Part shown: in pieces, positions 1-9,780 of the stretch | Numbering within the stretch: position 1 is the stretch's first letter | Layout: each line of letters begins with the position of its first letter | Assembly (NCBI GenBank): GCA_963822595.1 | Contig: CAWGIG010000001.1 | Location: 1,251,096-1,315,095, forward strand | DNA: 64,000 bases | From: CAVRUH01 sp963822595 | GTDB lineage: Bacteria; Chlamydiota; Chlamydiia; Chlamydiales; Waddliaceae | Direction: 5' to 3' | Program-made: the position numbers and the translations under genes | The notes under the pieces: generated by a model | What the model was told of the DNA's origin: nothing | The model's database searches: none | What the model saw: only the letters and a program-made list of their open reading frames with translations

Positions 1-1
1 A

Positions 2-3000
2 GACACAGTAAAGCAAAGCGCTACTTTCCGTCTAAAAGGGGTTTGTAAAGGGGATGAACTAGATGGCAAACTCGTACTCGAAGTTGAAGAAGGGAATAAA
101 GAGACCAACATCTTCGAAATGACAGTATCTAAAAAAATGGAAAATTCACTCATAGCCGAATTGAATTTCCAGGAAGTCGATTGTGCTCCTTTCTGTGAAG
201 CTGCAAAAGGTTTTGGTTTTTCTTTCCGTGAGTGGAATATCACAGACGGAATCATCAACGGTAAGGTGACCGTTAATTTCGAAGGGGAAAAACGCCCTCA
301 AATTATGGGCAAGGCAGTTCTTCAAGGGTTAGTATTCGACCACCCCGATTTTAAAACACGTGGAGACATTCAAGAGGCCCGACTCGATATCAGAGCAGAA
401 AATTTAAAAGATGGTCACCTTGGCATTGTCGGTAAAGTTGAAATCACCGAAGACGCTTCAGTGGTCCTTTTAAATGAGGATGTCCCTTATTGGGAAATTC
501 AAAGACTCAAGGGGGGGATCTATTTTCAAGGAAAAGACCTTGCTATCGTAGATATCGAAGGTCGATGCACACATCGGGATTCTACTTTTGGACTCAATAT
601 TGAAGGAGATGTCCGTTTTCCGGACCCTTATCAATCTTCCATAGACATTGCGATCGAGTTGATTTCTCCGGATGAGAATATAGCCTCCGCAAGATTTGCG
701 GCAAGGCAGCTGGGAACCATGCATAACAGCGCTGAAATCGAGCTCAAAAATATTGGGAAGGAGGAATTTTCTTTTGTTCAGACAGCTCTAAGTCGCTATT
801 TCCCCGTTTGGAAGAACTTAGAAATGTTGAATGGTGGGATTGATGCCTCAGGGACTGTGTTTATGCAAAAATATCGAGTTACCGAAGTGAATATCGATAA
901 CATTGCCGCCCATCGATTGAAGTTTGAAATACTTCCAATAGAAACCAAAATCGAGTTGGGAAATGCCTCCGGAGCGCTTTCGATGAGTATGCTCAAAGAG
1001 GATTTGTTGGAAACCATAAACGCTCAGATTTTAGTTGAAGGGGGAAGTTTAAAGTACCAAACTCCTGAAGAAGATATTTGGGAATTTACCAATATTAGCA
1101 CAGATTTCCGGGTAAATGATGGAGTCATCCAAAAATCCATCTTAAAAGGAGGCTTTGCAGGTCTAAAAGGCACTGTCGAGCTCGATTGGCTTTCTGACGA
1201 TGAGGTGATGAAAGCGAGCTTTAATGGGCAAACACAAGGAATCATTCAAATCTTACCGGAATACTTTAAACAAGGACTCGATAAAAGTTTTCTCAATGAC
1301 CACCTCACCCTCTTTGCAAACGTCAAAAAAAATAGTCACGGTTTAAAAGTCGATGGCGTTGTCTCAATAGTTTCGGGGGTCGCTGATAACGTTGATACAA
1401 TATCTTTCGGCGCGGAACTTGAAAAAGGACCTCATCAGATACTTCCTGCATCTTCAGCGGATCGATTGAAGGCAATTAAGGAGCTAATACCACATATAAG
1501 TTCTCCAAAAGAATTGATTGTCGAACAGGTGACAAATCCAAAAGTTGCCGGATTTAGATTGAGAAATGGTTGGTTTACGGCTCATCATATCCCTTTAAAC
1601 AAGTATCTGACTCCCTTTTTATTTCCAAGTGAAGAAATGGAGATTTCAGGTAACGGGGATTTTTCAGGATATATGGACCTCAATCAGTTGGCTATAGAAT
1701 ATGAAGGAAGAAACTTAGGTTTAGAAAGTCCAAGTTTTGTCATGCAATTAAAGCAAATCTCAAAAGTTGAACATCCTGTCACCGGAAAAATCCAAGAAGC
1801 GATTCATTTCTTTGACTTTTCTCAAGGGACAAGTTTCGGCTTTATACCTTTAAGAGATGCATCTTATACGGATAAAAATTTAGGCCTAAATTTTACTCAT
1901 ATCAATGCTGATATTCTTTGCCAGGGGAGACAGATTCAAATCGCAGAAGCCAAAGCAAATATGGATGGAACATCCATTACAGCGGATATCGATATTGATT
2001 TAGGACTCCCTGATAGTGGGAAATTGAATATCGATGTCAAACAGGCAACCTTTTCCACTGGAGATATGAATTATTTAGCGGAGGGGAAAGTACACTATGA
2101 CCCGGAAAGTCCAGGGGAATTCGATTTTCGAATAAGTGAATCCAATAATGAGTTAGCTAGAATAGCAGGGAAAATTGGCGGAAGGGAATCTAAAGTTTTT
2201 GATTTTGACAATCAATTGACCCATTTTGGTTCCATGAATCCAAATAATTTGCGTTTTATTATCACAAAGGAAAATGATGATATAGAGATCGATATGAATC
2301 TTGCCTATGAGAAATTTAATCTTGTATCTCATATTTTTCCTCGAAATGGAAAATTTTACTTTGATAAAACGCTTCTCGTGCATGATCGGATGTTCTCTAT
2401 GCAACTCGACGGTGAAATTCTTGTAGCAGAAAAAGCCATCCAAGCAAATGCTAAGAACATTATCCTGAATTTTAAAGCCATGGAAGAAGTTGAAAAATTT
2501 CAAGCTTTTTCTAAGAAATGGAAACCTCAGGGAATTCTTACGGGTGCAGGAAAAATTCGGTTTTCCTTGAAAGAAAGTGATTTGGGATTATCTACTGAAG
2601 CTATACTGAATACTTCATTGGATAATTGGAGTGTTAAAGGTTTCACTTTTGCAGATGCACAGAACGTTTCCTGCCATTTCATTTCCGATAAAGGTGTCAC
2701 TTTTAGAAATATTATTACCGGCGCAAAATCCGAGGAAGACGCAAGTGTTTATGGTAATATCAAAATAGATATGACCAGATACGGGTTTGAGGACGGAATA
2801 TATGATTTAGAAGGAATGCGATTTGAGTTCCCTGCCGAAAACCTTGAACTGCTTGCATATAATCTAGAAGAAAGTTTTTCTGAAAAAATCCTTCCTCCTG
2901 TAGCCAAATCTATTTCGGAAGCAAAAACGACTGGAATTATGTCCGGGATATTGAATATGAACTGCTCTCCTATAGCTTCTAAAATAAAATTAGCATTAGA

Positions 3001-4204
3001 TAATGGAAGTTACCAATTCATGGGTGCTGAGCACCTTTTAAGCGATTTTTTGATGGAAGTGGATGATTCCTCGATTAAAATGACCTCTAACTATCTCTAT
3101 GAAAATCATCCTTTTACTTTTGAAGCTTTTTCGACTTCGCCCAATTTGGCCTATGGAGACTTGGTTCTGAAAGGTATAGGGGATAGTAGGGAAAGATTGG
3201 ATATCTCGTGGAATAAGGATGAAACCAATGGTTTTGTAATTAATCATGCAAAAGGGGAATTTTCGGGGCTTCAAATTGATCTTGTTTTAGATGAGACAGG
3301 GCATGATTCAGCCGAGGAATTTATGTTAAAAGGGACTGTAAAAGTCAACGATGGCAGTTTTTCCAATTTGCTTCCCCAAGAGGTTCGAGAGAAATTTGCG
3401 GGTTGGTTAGTCGGCGCCGGTTATCTCTTCAAGGGGAATTGGACCATTCTTCGAGATTTGACAAGCTCCGGAAAGGTAAAATTCAATGGCTGGTTTCTGG
3501 GTAAAGATTTTGAAATTGGCGGTTACCAGTTTGAAACGCTCGCCTCCAAATTAGAATATACTCCTAATTCTATATCTATCACGGATTTAAAAATTTCTGA
3601 TGAAGCCGTTGCTGTCGCGGCAGAAGTAATTGATATGGGGTTGGATGAAGAAAATCGCTGGAATTTCTCGGTTCCTGACGCATTGGTAACTAAATTCCGC
3701 CCTAGCGGTCTTTGTCCTGCGGGATCGGCACGATCGGTTCATCTGCGTCCGCTTGTGGTGAAGGAGCTTCAAATCAAGGATTTTCAAGGAATTATATCGG
3801 ACCCCAAAACATACACCGGCGACGGACAGCTCACCTTTACAAATAAATCTAAGAACCCTGTGCAAAATACTATTTTCGATGTTCCTGCAGAAATTTTAGC
3901 AAGGATTGGACTGGATATGGCTCTCATGACACCAGTTAATGGATCGATTTCATACGACATTAGTGATGGGTACATTCATTTAAAAAAATTCAAAGATATG
4001 TTCAGTGAAAGAAAACTATCAAAATTTTATCTTTCGGATAATCATAACTCTACTATCGATTTCAATGGGAATTTGGACCTGCAAATACGCATGAAACAAT
4101 ATAATCTTTTATTTAAGTTAACAGAGCCATTCGCAGTAAATATTCATGGGAAGTACACAAATCCTACGTACCGCCTAAATGCCGAAAACAAGAAGAGTCA
4201 ATAA
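2..4204 (+). CDS. AsmA/YhdP-like large envelope protein, 5' end cut by window edge
   Basis: The frame is already open at base 2 and has no stop before the TAA at 4202-4204, so the N-terminus lies outside the window. The first internal ATG at 119 is unlikely to be the start. About 1,400 residues are visible. They are dominated by short beta-strand-like segments and repeated motifs of the type 'xGxFxGLKGTVELDW', with no obvious catalytic site. The last ~250 residues (LQIKDFQG, then ISYDISDGYIHLKKF, then a final FAVNIHGKYTNPTYRLN) resemble the C-terminal part of AsmA-superfamily proteins such as YhdP/TamB. These span the periplasm and help move phospholipid or assemble the outer membrane. The family call is from overall pattern, not a decisive motif. 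Confidence 0.55.
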   Translation, partial: DTVKQSATFRLKGVCKGDELDGKLVLEVEEGNKETNIFEMTVSKKMENSLIAELNFQEVDCAPFCEAAKGFGFSFREWNITDGIINGKVTVNFEGEKRPQIMGKAVLQGLVFDHPDFKTRGDIQEARLDIRAENLKDGHLGIVGKVEITEDASVVLLNEDVPYWEIQRLKGGIYFQGKDLAIVDIEGRCTHRDSTFGLNIEGDVRFPDPYQSSIDIAIELISPDENIASARFAARQLGTMHNSAEIELKNIGKEEFSFVQTALSRYFPVWKNLEMLNGGIDASGTVFMQKYRVTEVNIDNIAAHRLKFEILPIETKIELGNASGALSMSMLKEDLLETINAQILVEGGSLKYQTPEEDIWEFTNISTDFRVNDGVIQKSILKGGFAGLKGTVELDWLSDDEVMKASFNGQTQGIIQILPEYFKQGLDKSFLNDHLTLFANVKKNSHGLKVDGVVSIVSGVADNVDTISFGAELEKGPHQILPASSADRLKAIKELIPHISSPKELIVEQVTNPKVAGFRLRNGWFTAHHIPLNKYLTPFLFPSEEMEISGNGDFSGYMDLNQLAIEYEGRNLGLESPSFVMQLKQISKVEHPVTGKIQEAIHFFDFSQGTSFGFIPLRDASYTDKNLGLNFTHINADILCQGRQIQIAEAKANMDGTSITADIDIDLGLPDSGKLNIDVKQATFSTGDMNYLAEGKVHYDPESPGEFDFRISESNNELARIAGKIGGRESKVFDFDNQLTHFGSMNPNNLRFIITKENDDIEIDMNLAYEKFNLVSHIFPRNGKFYFDKTLLVHDRMFSMQLDGEILVAEKAIQANAKNIILNFKAMEEVEKFQAFSKKWKPQGILTGAGKIRFSLKESDLGLSTEAILNTSLDNWSVKGFTFADAQNVSCHFISDKGVTFRNIITGAKSEEDASVYGNIKIDMTRYGFEDGIYDLEGMRFEFPAENLELLAYNLEESFSEKILPPVAKSISEAKTTGIMSGILNMNCSPIASKIKLALDNGSYQFMGAEHLLSDFLMEVDDSSIKMTSNYLYENHPFTFEAFSTSPNLAYGDLVLKGIGDSRERLDISWNKDETNGFVINHAKGEFSGLQIDLVLDETGHDSAEEFMLKGTVKVNDGSFSNLLPQEVREKFAGWLVGAGYLFKGNWTILRDLTSSGKVKFNGWFLGKDFEIGGYQFETLASKLEYTPNSISITDLKISDEAVAVAAEVIDMGLDEENRWNFSVPDALVTKFRPSGLCPAGSARSVHLRPLVVKELQIKDFQGIISDPKTYTGDGQLTFTNKSKNPVQNTIFDVPAEILARIGLDMALMTPVNGSISYDISDGYIHLKKFKDMFSERKLSKFYLSDNHNSTIDFNGNLDLQIRMKQYNLLFKLTEPFAVNIHGKYTNPTYRLNAENKKSQ

Positions 4205-4230
4205 GACCACCTTATTTTTCAATTTTAATT

Positions 4231-4402
4231 GGAAATAAACATAGACATTAGGCAATCAATTTTCAACGCAGAGACGGAGAGACTCGCAGAGGCGCGGAGA
4301 AAGAAAATGATTGTTTTTCTCTTTTTCCTTCTCCGCGCCTCTGCGAATCTCTCCGTCTCTGCGTTGAAAATTGATTGCCTAATGTCTATCTATGTTATTT
4401 CC
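4231..4402. repeat. Long palindrome, family A (copy 1)
   Basis: The left arm (about 4231-4302) and right arm (about 4330-4402) are near-perfect inverted repeats of ~72 nt with a ~27-nt T/A-rich centre. The core is CAACGCAGAGACGGAGAG followed by CGCAGAGGCGCGGAG. The outer ends read GGAAATAA. Copies with related cores lie at 23149-23290 and 39501-39670. It sits between two co-directional genes, so it could fold in a read-through transcript. Similar 'cgcagagacgcagagg' repeats are, as I recall, widespread in unrelated environmental bacteria; origin and function are not established here. Confidence 0.9.
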
Positions 4403-4454
4403 CTTTAAAGTCCAAATGTGATATACTTCTATAACCTAATTAACTTGAAATAAT

Positions 4455-5222
4455 ATGGATAAAAGAAAAAATAATAAAACTTCGTGGGAAGGCGTATCTC
4501 GCTGGTATGATGACCTTGTTGGACAAAAGGGCCATTTCTATCATCAGGAAGTCATTCTGCCCCAAATCGAAAAACACCTCGAATTAAAACGAACGAAATC
4601 CATACTCGATATCTGCTGTGGTCAAGGGGTCGTTTCTAGGCATCTTCCCGAAAATATTGAGTATTATGGCGTCGATATCGCCCCTTCTCTTATTGATGCT
4701 GCAAAGAAAATGGTCAAAAATCGAAATCACAAATTCGTCGTCGGGGATGCCACGAACAAGTTAAATGTCGAAAAAAAAGATTTTGATTTGGTTCTTCTTA
4801 TGCTCTGTCTCCAGGATCTGGAAAATGTAAAAAATGTTTTTAAGAACGCAAGTGATCATTTAGCGCCGGGCGGGAGCCTTCTCCTCGTGTTAAATCATCC
4901 GTGTTTCCGCATTCCACGCCAAACTTCTTGGGGTGTCGATGAAAAGTCAAAAATCCAATACAGACGCCTTAACCGCTATTTAAACAAATTGACAATTCCC
5001 ATATTTACAAAACCGAGTCTTGGGACCAAATCTCCTTCAGTGAATTACTTTCACCGCTCATTAAGCGATTACAGCAAAGCATTACAGGAATCGGGCTTTT
5101 CTATCGAACTTATCGATGAATGGGTATCTAATAAGAAAAGTACAGGTCCTAAGGCGGCGATGGAAGATCGTGCCCGCGAGGAGTTCCCTTTATTTCTTTT
5201 TATCAAAGCGAAAAAAATCTAG
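4455..5222 (+). CDS. SAM-dependent class I methyltransferase
   Basis: This 255-residue protein carries a clear SAM-binding motif I (ILDICCGQGVVSRHL, residues ~50-64). An acidic motif II (YYGVDIAPSLIDAAKKM) and a motif IV region (DFDLVLLMLCLQDLENV) follow in the expected order for a Rossmann-fold methyltransferase. The C-terminal third is probably the substrate-binding part. Substrate is unknown; the order resembles UbiE/Methyltransf_11-type small-molecule enzymes. The ATG at 4455 lacks a good Shine-Dalgarno sequence. It stands alone downstream of a long palindrome and converges on the next gene with only 9 bases between stops. Confidence 0.85.
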   Translation: MDKRKNNKTSWEGVSRWYDDLVGQKGHFYHQEVILPQIEKHLELKRTKSILDICCGQGVVSRHLPENIEYYGVDIAPSLIDAAKKMVKNRNHKFVVGDATNKLNVEKKDFDLVLLMLCLQDLENVKNVFKNASDHLAPGGSLLLVLNHPCFRIPRQTSWGVDEKSKIQYRRLNRYLNKLTIPIFTKPSLGTKSPSVNYFHRSLSDYSKALQESGFSIELIDEWVSNKKSTGPKAAMEDRAREEFPLFLFIKAKKI

Positions 5223-5231
5223 TACACGGTA

Positions 5232-5567
5232 CTAGTCTGGCTTGATTTGGATTTCATAAGACCAGTTCGATTCTTTCGTTGGATCGTCCATCGTTACTGT
5301 TCCTACGGACGCAGTTTGGTTCGGCTCTACGATAATCGTATTCTTTGTCAAATTATCGACTGCGTTAACGGAATCACCGAGTTTAATTGAAAAACGAATA
5401 GGAAAGTCATTTCGGTTATGTACTGTATAAATATCTCCGTAATTCTCTCCTTTTTCGTTTAACTTTTCCTCGACAATGAGATCGACATTATTGATGGATT
5501 CAGCAACCCGACCTTCCAAACTGAAGGCCGATGCGAAACAGAGCATCAAAATTAGTAATTTTTTCAT
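5232..5567 (-). CDS. Small secreted protein of unknown function
   Basis: The protein has 111 residues. The first ~17 are a typical signal peptide (MKKLLILMLCFASAFS), so it is probably exported to the periplasm. The mature part, with segments such as DIYTVHNRNDFPIRFSIKLG and TIIVEPNQTASVGTVTM, looks like a small all-beta domain. There are no cysteines after the signal and no lipobox. An AGGTG element sits just upstream of the ATG. I do not recognise the family. It converges on the methyltransferase and diverges from the PIG-L gene. Confidence 0.7.
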   Translation of the reverse strand: MKKLLILMLCFASAFSLEGRVAESINNVDLIVEEKLNEKGENYGDIYTVHNRNDFPIRFSIKLGDSVNAVDNLTKNTIIVEPNQTASVGTVTMDDPTKESNWSYEIQIKPD

Positions 5568-5654
5568 AGGAACACCTCGTTTAAGGAAACTTTTCTAACA
5601 CGAAACTAATATATTTTGCTAGTGAGATTTTTGGGGATAGGTTTTTATGGACGG

Positions 5655-5779
5655 AATAAACAAGATAAGCAGGATCGCAAGCGGCAGGATAAGGCAAGAT
5701 AAGAAAAATGTAAAAAATTATTGTTTTTTTTCTTATCCTGTCTTATCCTGCCGCTTGCGATCCTGCTTATCTTGTTAAT
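5655..5779. repeat. Long palindrome, family C (copy 1)
   Basis: Arms of ~50 nt (left 5655-5706, right about 5730-5779) around an A/T-rich loop. The core is GATCGCAAGCGGCAGGATAAG with AACAAGATAAGCAG outside it. A diverged second copy lies at 27890-28041. The right arm ends only ~10 bases before the ATG of the PIG-L gene at 5789. A transcript starting upstream would therefore carry a strong hairpin against the start codon. Confidence 0.9.
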
Positions 5780-5788
5780 GGTGGTATT

Positions 5789-6754
5789 ATGAATTCGATA
5801 ATTTCAAAAATCAATGAAGGTCTCGACCTCCCTAGAGGAAAAAAAATCCTCCATACATCCCCTCACCATGATGATGAAATGTTAGCCTATTATCCTATTT
5901 TGCAAGAGCTGATCGATAATAACCAGAATACCTTTGTCTATATTACCAGAGGATACAATTCGGTGACGGACAACTATATGTTCAAAGCTCTTTATGCTCT
6001 TCCCGAACATTTAATTGATTTTCCACCCAAAAAAGGATCTTTTTTAGATTTGGTGCGCCTTGTGTTTGGGTTATCCGATGCCGATTCCCTGCAGGAAAAA
6101 ATCCATTGGTTGAAAACGGATTATTTTCCTAATAAAGTCATAGAAACCGAAGAGATAAAAATATTAAAGGGTGCTATCCGAGAAAAAGAAGCAGAAAAAA
6201 TGCTCTTGTCATTAGGAGTAAATCCTTCACATGTACATCACTTACGCGCGCAATTTTATGATGGTGGGGATCCGGAGGTTGATTCTGCTAATCTGAGATC
6301 TATAATCGGAGAAGTAAAACCCGACATCATTACTGTAGCTTTTGATCCAAAGGATATAGGTCCTAAAACCCATTATCGTTCTTTACAGGTGATTAATCGA
6401 GCTATTGAAATGAGCGATGTTAAACCGAAAATATGGTTTTACAGAAATGTATGGAGTCGATTTTCAATAGACGAGGCAGATTTATTAATCCCCGTTTCCG
6501 ATGCAGGAATGGAGGCGATGAATGAAGCATTTTTATCCAGTTTTCAGACGCAAAAGATTGCCGCTTTTCCATCGCAGGAATTTCAGGGCCCTTTTTCAAA
6601 GCTTGCAGAAAAAATTCAAAGGGAGCAATACGAGCAGCTCAGAAATATTCTGGGAGTAGATTTCTTTAAAAGCCATCCCGACTCTCGGGTCAAAAATGCC
6701 ACCGGATTTACTTTTATCAAAACTTCAGAAAACCTACTCACAACAGGGGGTTGA
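5789..6754 (+). CDS. PIG-L/LmbE-family de-N-acetylase
   Basis: The 321-residue protein opens with the metal-binding signature of the GlcNAc-PI de-N-acetylase family: SPHHDDEML at residues ~24-32, equivalent to AHPDDE. A later segment, FDPKDIGPKTHYRSLQVINR, provides the downstream histidine seen in these zinc hydrolases. That segment resembles the LmbE domain often fused to glucosamine-6-phosphate deaminase. The family removes N-acyl groups from GlcNAc-containing substrates; the actual substrate is not shown by the sequence. The ATG has no visible Shine-Dalgarno and sits next to the 5655-5779 palindrome. Its 3' end overlaps the DUF952 gene by 21 bases, tail to tail. Confidence 0.8.
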   Translation: MNSIISKINEGLDLPRGKKILHTSPHHDDEMLAYYPILQELIDNNQNTFVYITRGYNSVTDNYMFKALYALPEHLIDFPPKKGSFLDLVRLVFGLSDADSLQEKIHWLKTDYFPNKVIETEEIKILKGAIREKEAEKMLLSLGVNPSHVHHLRAQFYDGGDPEVDSANLRSIIGEVKPDIITVAFDPKDIGPKTHYRSLQVINRAIEMSDVKPKIWFYRNVWSRFSIDEADLLIPVSDAGMEAMNEAFLSSFQTQKIAAFPSQEFQGPFSKLAEKIQREQYEQLRNILGVDFFKSHPDSRVKNATGFTFIKTSENLLTTGG

Positions 6755-7066
6755 ATTCCCCAGACTAACGATTTTTGATTCCAGAATGGCGTTCAAAGGA
6801 ATACTTCCGTTATAGAGGTGATAATATTTCGTGGAACCCCCAGGATTTGATTCATAGACCAAATTTCCTTGAAGTTTGTTAGGATCTAATTTTAAAATGA
6901 CCACTTCACGATCATCGGCGAAAAATTTAGTAATAATTCTATTCAGTTGCTCTTCCGTTGCAAGATGAATAAAAGCATCATCAAAAGGGGAAAGCAACAC
7001 TTTTTCGCTATTCTGCGACTTTCTCCATTCCCCAAGATGGAGGACTTTATAAAGGACCTTTTCCAT
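6734..7066 (-). CDS. DUF952 family protein
   Basis: The 110-residue protein matches the DUF952 pattern: a KVLHLGEWRKS start, a central FIHLATEEQLNRIITKFFA segment, and a C-terminal YYHLYNGSIPLNAI segment. The family is small and cytosolic, with a fold related to ADP-ribosyltransferase-like domains; its biochemical role is unknown. Its last residues overlap the 3' end of the PIG-L gene on the other strand. It lies about 40 bases from the 3' end of potD and faces the same way as potD. Confidence 0.75.
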   Translation of the reverse strand: MEKVLYKVLHLGEWRKSQNSEKVLLSPFDDAFIHLATEEQLNRIITKFFADDREVVILKLDPNKLQGNLVYESNPGGSTKYYHLYNGSIPLNAILESKIVSLGNSTPCCE

Positions 7067-7106
7067 ATAATCATTATACTATTTTTTAAAAAAAAGGTCT
7101 ACCAGG

Positions 7107-8117
7107 TTAAGAACCTTTTACTCTTTCCCAGGCTTTGTAATACTGTTTAATCTCTTGATGCAGATCTTCGATAAGTTCCATTTTATTGAGGTCTTCTTCA
7201 CTAGGGAATAGGATGGTGCTTTCCTTCAACCTGTTATCTAAAAGATCATAGGCAGGCTGAACAGGAATCAAAGTGTTAATGTACATCATATTTTCAGCGG
7301 CGTTGATAGGCTCAAGTAAGAAATTCATGAAGGCATAAGCTAGGTCAATATTCTTTGATCCTTTTAAAATGGACATGTAATCCACAGAAAGGACGGCACC
7401 TTCTTTTGGAAATAAAAATTCAATGTTCTCATCTTCTTGGTTGAGCTGCATGACATCTATGGAGTATCCCTGAACCACAAGAAATTCCGCTGTCGCTAAT
7501 CCATTTTTATATTGTTCGCTTTCAAACTTTGCCAAATTCTTTTTCCACTTAATTAAAAGATCCGCGGCTTGTTCGATCTCCTCGGTATTTGTGGTGTTAA
7601 TGCTATGCCCTTGAAATTTTAAAGCAGCCCCAAACGCCTCCCGAATATCATTGAGCATGGTCATTCTGCCTTTTAAATCTTTTCTGTCGAAAACCCCATA
7701 ACTCGCTTCTAAGTTAGGTAGCCGGTCCTTTCTATAGGCAATTCCGGAAAAACTGACGATGGTGGGCAATCCCAAAAGAGGGTTATCATCTTTGAAATAT
7801 CTTCGGTCCAACCCTGTAAGGATGTTTAGTCTTGAGGGGTCTAGAGGCACGATCATTCCTTGTTTATCTAATATATCGAGATAATAATTACTGGGAAAAA
7901 TAATGTCATATCCTGATCCACTCAGTTTCAGTTTTGCATACATCGATTCGTTGGAGTCGTAGGTGTCAATAACGACATGGCAGTTGTGTGTTTTTTCGAA
8001 CTTAGCGATGAGTTCAGGTTTCAAGAAGCCACTCCAAATAAACAAATGCAGAGTATTTTTGTTCTCGGAAGAACAGGAAAGAGTAAGCGTCATTAAAAGA
8101 AGAGCTATCCACCTCAT
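7107..8117 (-). CDS. potD: Spermidine/putrescine ABC transporter, substrate-binding lipoprotein
   Basis: The 336-residue protein begins with a lipoprotein signal whose lipobox is LTLSC (Cys ~15), so it should be lipid-anchored. The mature part follows the periplasmic binding protein type 2 pattern of PotD: LHLFIWSGFLKPELIAKFEK near the start, YDIIFPSNYYLDILDKQGM, and a late LAYAFMNFLLEPINAAENM. It is the last gene of a potABCD operon, and its start overlaps the potC stop by 4 bases, implying translational coupling. It captures polyamine for the PotBC channel. PotD versus PotF preference cannot be decided. Confidence 0.9.
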   Translation of the reverse strand: MRWIALLLMTLTLSCSSENKNTLHLFIWSGFLKPELIAKFEKTHNCHVVIDTYDSNESMYAKLKLSGSGYDIIFPSNYYLDILDKQGMIVPLDPSRLNILTGLDRRYFKDDNPLLGLPTIVSFSGIAYRKDRLPNLEASYGVFDRKDLKGRMTMLNDIREAFGAALKFQGHSINTTNTEEIEQAADLLIKWKKNLAKFESEQYKNGLATAEFLVVQGYSIDVMQLNQEDENIEFLFPKEGAVLSVDYMSILKGSKNIDLAYAFMNFLLEPINAAENMMYINTLIPVQPAYDLLDNRLKESTILFPSEEDLNKMELIEDLHQEIKQYYKAWERVKGS

Positions 8118-8887
8118 AATCCGACATCCTTTGAGATTTTTTTCATGAGAGAGATTGAGATAAAAGTTGCCAGTAGAATTAATGTCGAGAGTGCATTGAT
8201 AACGGGGGTTGCTCCGAATTTGATCATGCTATAGATATAAATGGGTAGCGTTGTAGAGCCCTCTCCGGCAACGAAAAAAGTGATGACGAAATCATCAATC
8301 GATAGTGTGAAAGCCAGGAGGGCGGCAGCAGCTAGTCCGGGTGCAAGAATAGGCAGGATGACTTTACGGAGTACAGTGAAAGTATTTCCTCCCAAATCTT
8401 GGGCCGCTTCGACGAATGAATAATCAAAATTTTGGAGCTTTGACAAAACAACAAGAGTGACATAGCTTAGGCAAAAGGTAGTGTGGGCGATAGTTATGGT
8501 CAGAAGTCCCAAATCTAAATTAATGATGATGAAAAAGAGAAGTAAGCTGATCCCCATGAGGATATCGGGAATGATCAGTGGAGTATAAATCATCCCATAA
8601 TGAAATTTTTGCAAGGGAGTTTTGTAACGATATATGGCGAAAGCCGCAAGGGTTCCGAGGATTGTGGAAGCAAGCGTGGAAAGGGTAGCTACAATGAGGG
8701 AGTTTGTAAAGGCGTCCCACAAAGCCCTTTCTTCAAGAAGCTGGTAGTACCATTTAAATGAAAACCCAGCCCAGCTTCCCCCGAAACGAGAAGCATTGAA
8801 GGAGTTTCCTATCAACATCCCAATGGGAAAATAGAGCAAAAGAAGAACAAGGGTTGTGATACCGAAGCATACAGGATGTTTTTTCAT
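8114..8887 (-). CDS. potC: Spermidine/putrescine ABC transporter permease PotC
   Basis: The 257-residue integral membrane protein has about six hydrophobic helices. It carries the EAA cytoplasmic loop typical of ABC permeases (EAAQDLGGNTFTVLRKVILP), which contacts the ATPase. Length matches E. coli PotC (264). It pairs with PotB to form the inner-membrane polyamine channel. It overlaps both neighbours by 4 bases, so the operon is tightly coupled. Confidence 0.92.
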   Translation of the reverse strand: MKKHPVCFGITTLVLLLLYFPIGMLIGNSFNASRFGGSWAGFSFKWYYQLLEERALWDAFTNSLIVATLSTLASTILGTLAAFAIYRYKTPLQKFHYGMIYTPLIIPDILMGISLLLFFIIINLDLGLLTITIAHTTFCLSYVTLVVLSKLQNFDYSFVEAAQDLGGNTFTVLRKVILPILAPGLAAAALLAFTLSIDDFVITFFVAGEGSTTLPIYIYSMIKFGATPVINALSTLILLATFISISLMKKISKDVGL

Positions 8888-9768
8888 TCTCGATTCCTCA
8901 CTTCGCTATACAATCGAAATTTTTTTCGGATACCCATGTTGTACTTGAGGAGCATTACGGTTATTAAAACTGCCAAAGCTAAAAGTACTGCAAGGGCGCA
9001 GGCTTCGGGAAGATTTCTTTCAATGAGTGTTTTTTGGGCGATTTTATTACCAAGCATCTCTGAATTGACTCCTCCCACGAGATCCGGGATCACATATGTA
9101 CCAACCGAAGGGATAAACACCATCAATGCAGCTGCCGCCAGTCCTTTTTCGATTCCAGGAACAAACACTTTGAAGAATGCCTCTGATTTTGTAGCTCCTA
9201 AATCCCTAGCAGCATCCAGCAATTGCATGTTAAACTTAGAGGCGCTTGCATAAATAGGAAGGATCGCAAAGGGAAGAAAAGTGTAGACCATGACGAAGAC
9301 AACCGCAGCGGAGTTGTAAAGCAGAGTTGTCTCAGGCGCAATAATCCCGAGGAAAACAAGGGAATTATGGAAAACACCTTCCGGATGAAGCAGCGTTTTC
9401 CATGCGAAAATACGAATGAGGAGACTGCTCCAGAAAGGCACAATAATCAAAAGCATCAGGAGCTGGCGTCTATTTTTGGAAATGATCGCCATCTGATAGG
9501 CCACAGGAAGGGCAAGAAGAAGGCAGATTCCTGTGGTCAATGCGCTTATCCAAAGGGTTCTCATCAAAAGTTTAAAATAGATAGGGTTGCAAAGATCGAG
9601 GATGGTATCGAAGGTCCATCCGGCATCGATTCCCCCGTAAATGTCTGCGGGCTTAAAAGCATAGGCATAGACAATGAGCGAGGGTATTAAAAAAAATATA
9701 GAAAGCCAAATAATGGATGGAGCTGACTGCAAATACTCTTTTAAATTAATAAGTGACTTTTTTTCCAT
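8884..9768 (-). CDS. potB: Spermidine/putrescine ABC transporter permease PotB
   Basis: The 294-residue protein has about six transmembrane segments and an EAA loop (LDAARDLGATKSEAFFKVFV). VPFWSSLLIRIFAWKTLL is a strong match to the PotB/BPD_transp_1 family. It starts 12 bases after the potA stop and ends overlapping potC. It forms the second half of the polyamine translocation pore. Confidence 0.92.
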   Translation of the reverse strand: MEKKSLINLKEYLQSAPSIIWLSIFFLIPSLIVYAYAFKPADIYGGIDAGWTFDTILDLCNPIYFKLLMRTLWISALTTGICLLLALPVAYQMAIISKNRRQLLMLLIIVPFWSSLLIRIFAWKTLLHPEGVFHNSLVFLGIIAPETTLLYNSAAVVFVMVYTFLPFAILPIYASASKFNMQLLDAARDLGATKSEAFFKVFVPGIEKGLAAAALMVFIPSVGTYVIPDLVGGVNSEMLGNKIAQKTLIERNLPEACALAVLLALAVLITVMLLKYNMGIRKKFRLYSEVRNRE

Positions 9769-9780
9769 CTTAGCGATGCC

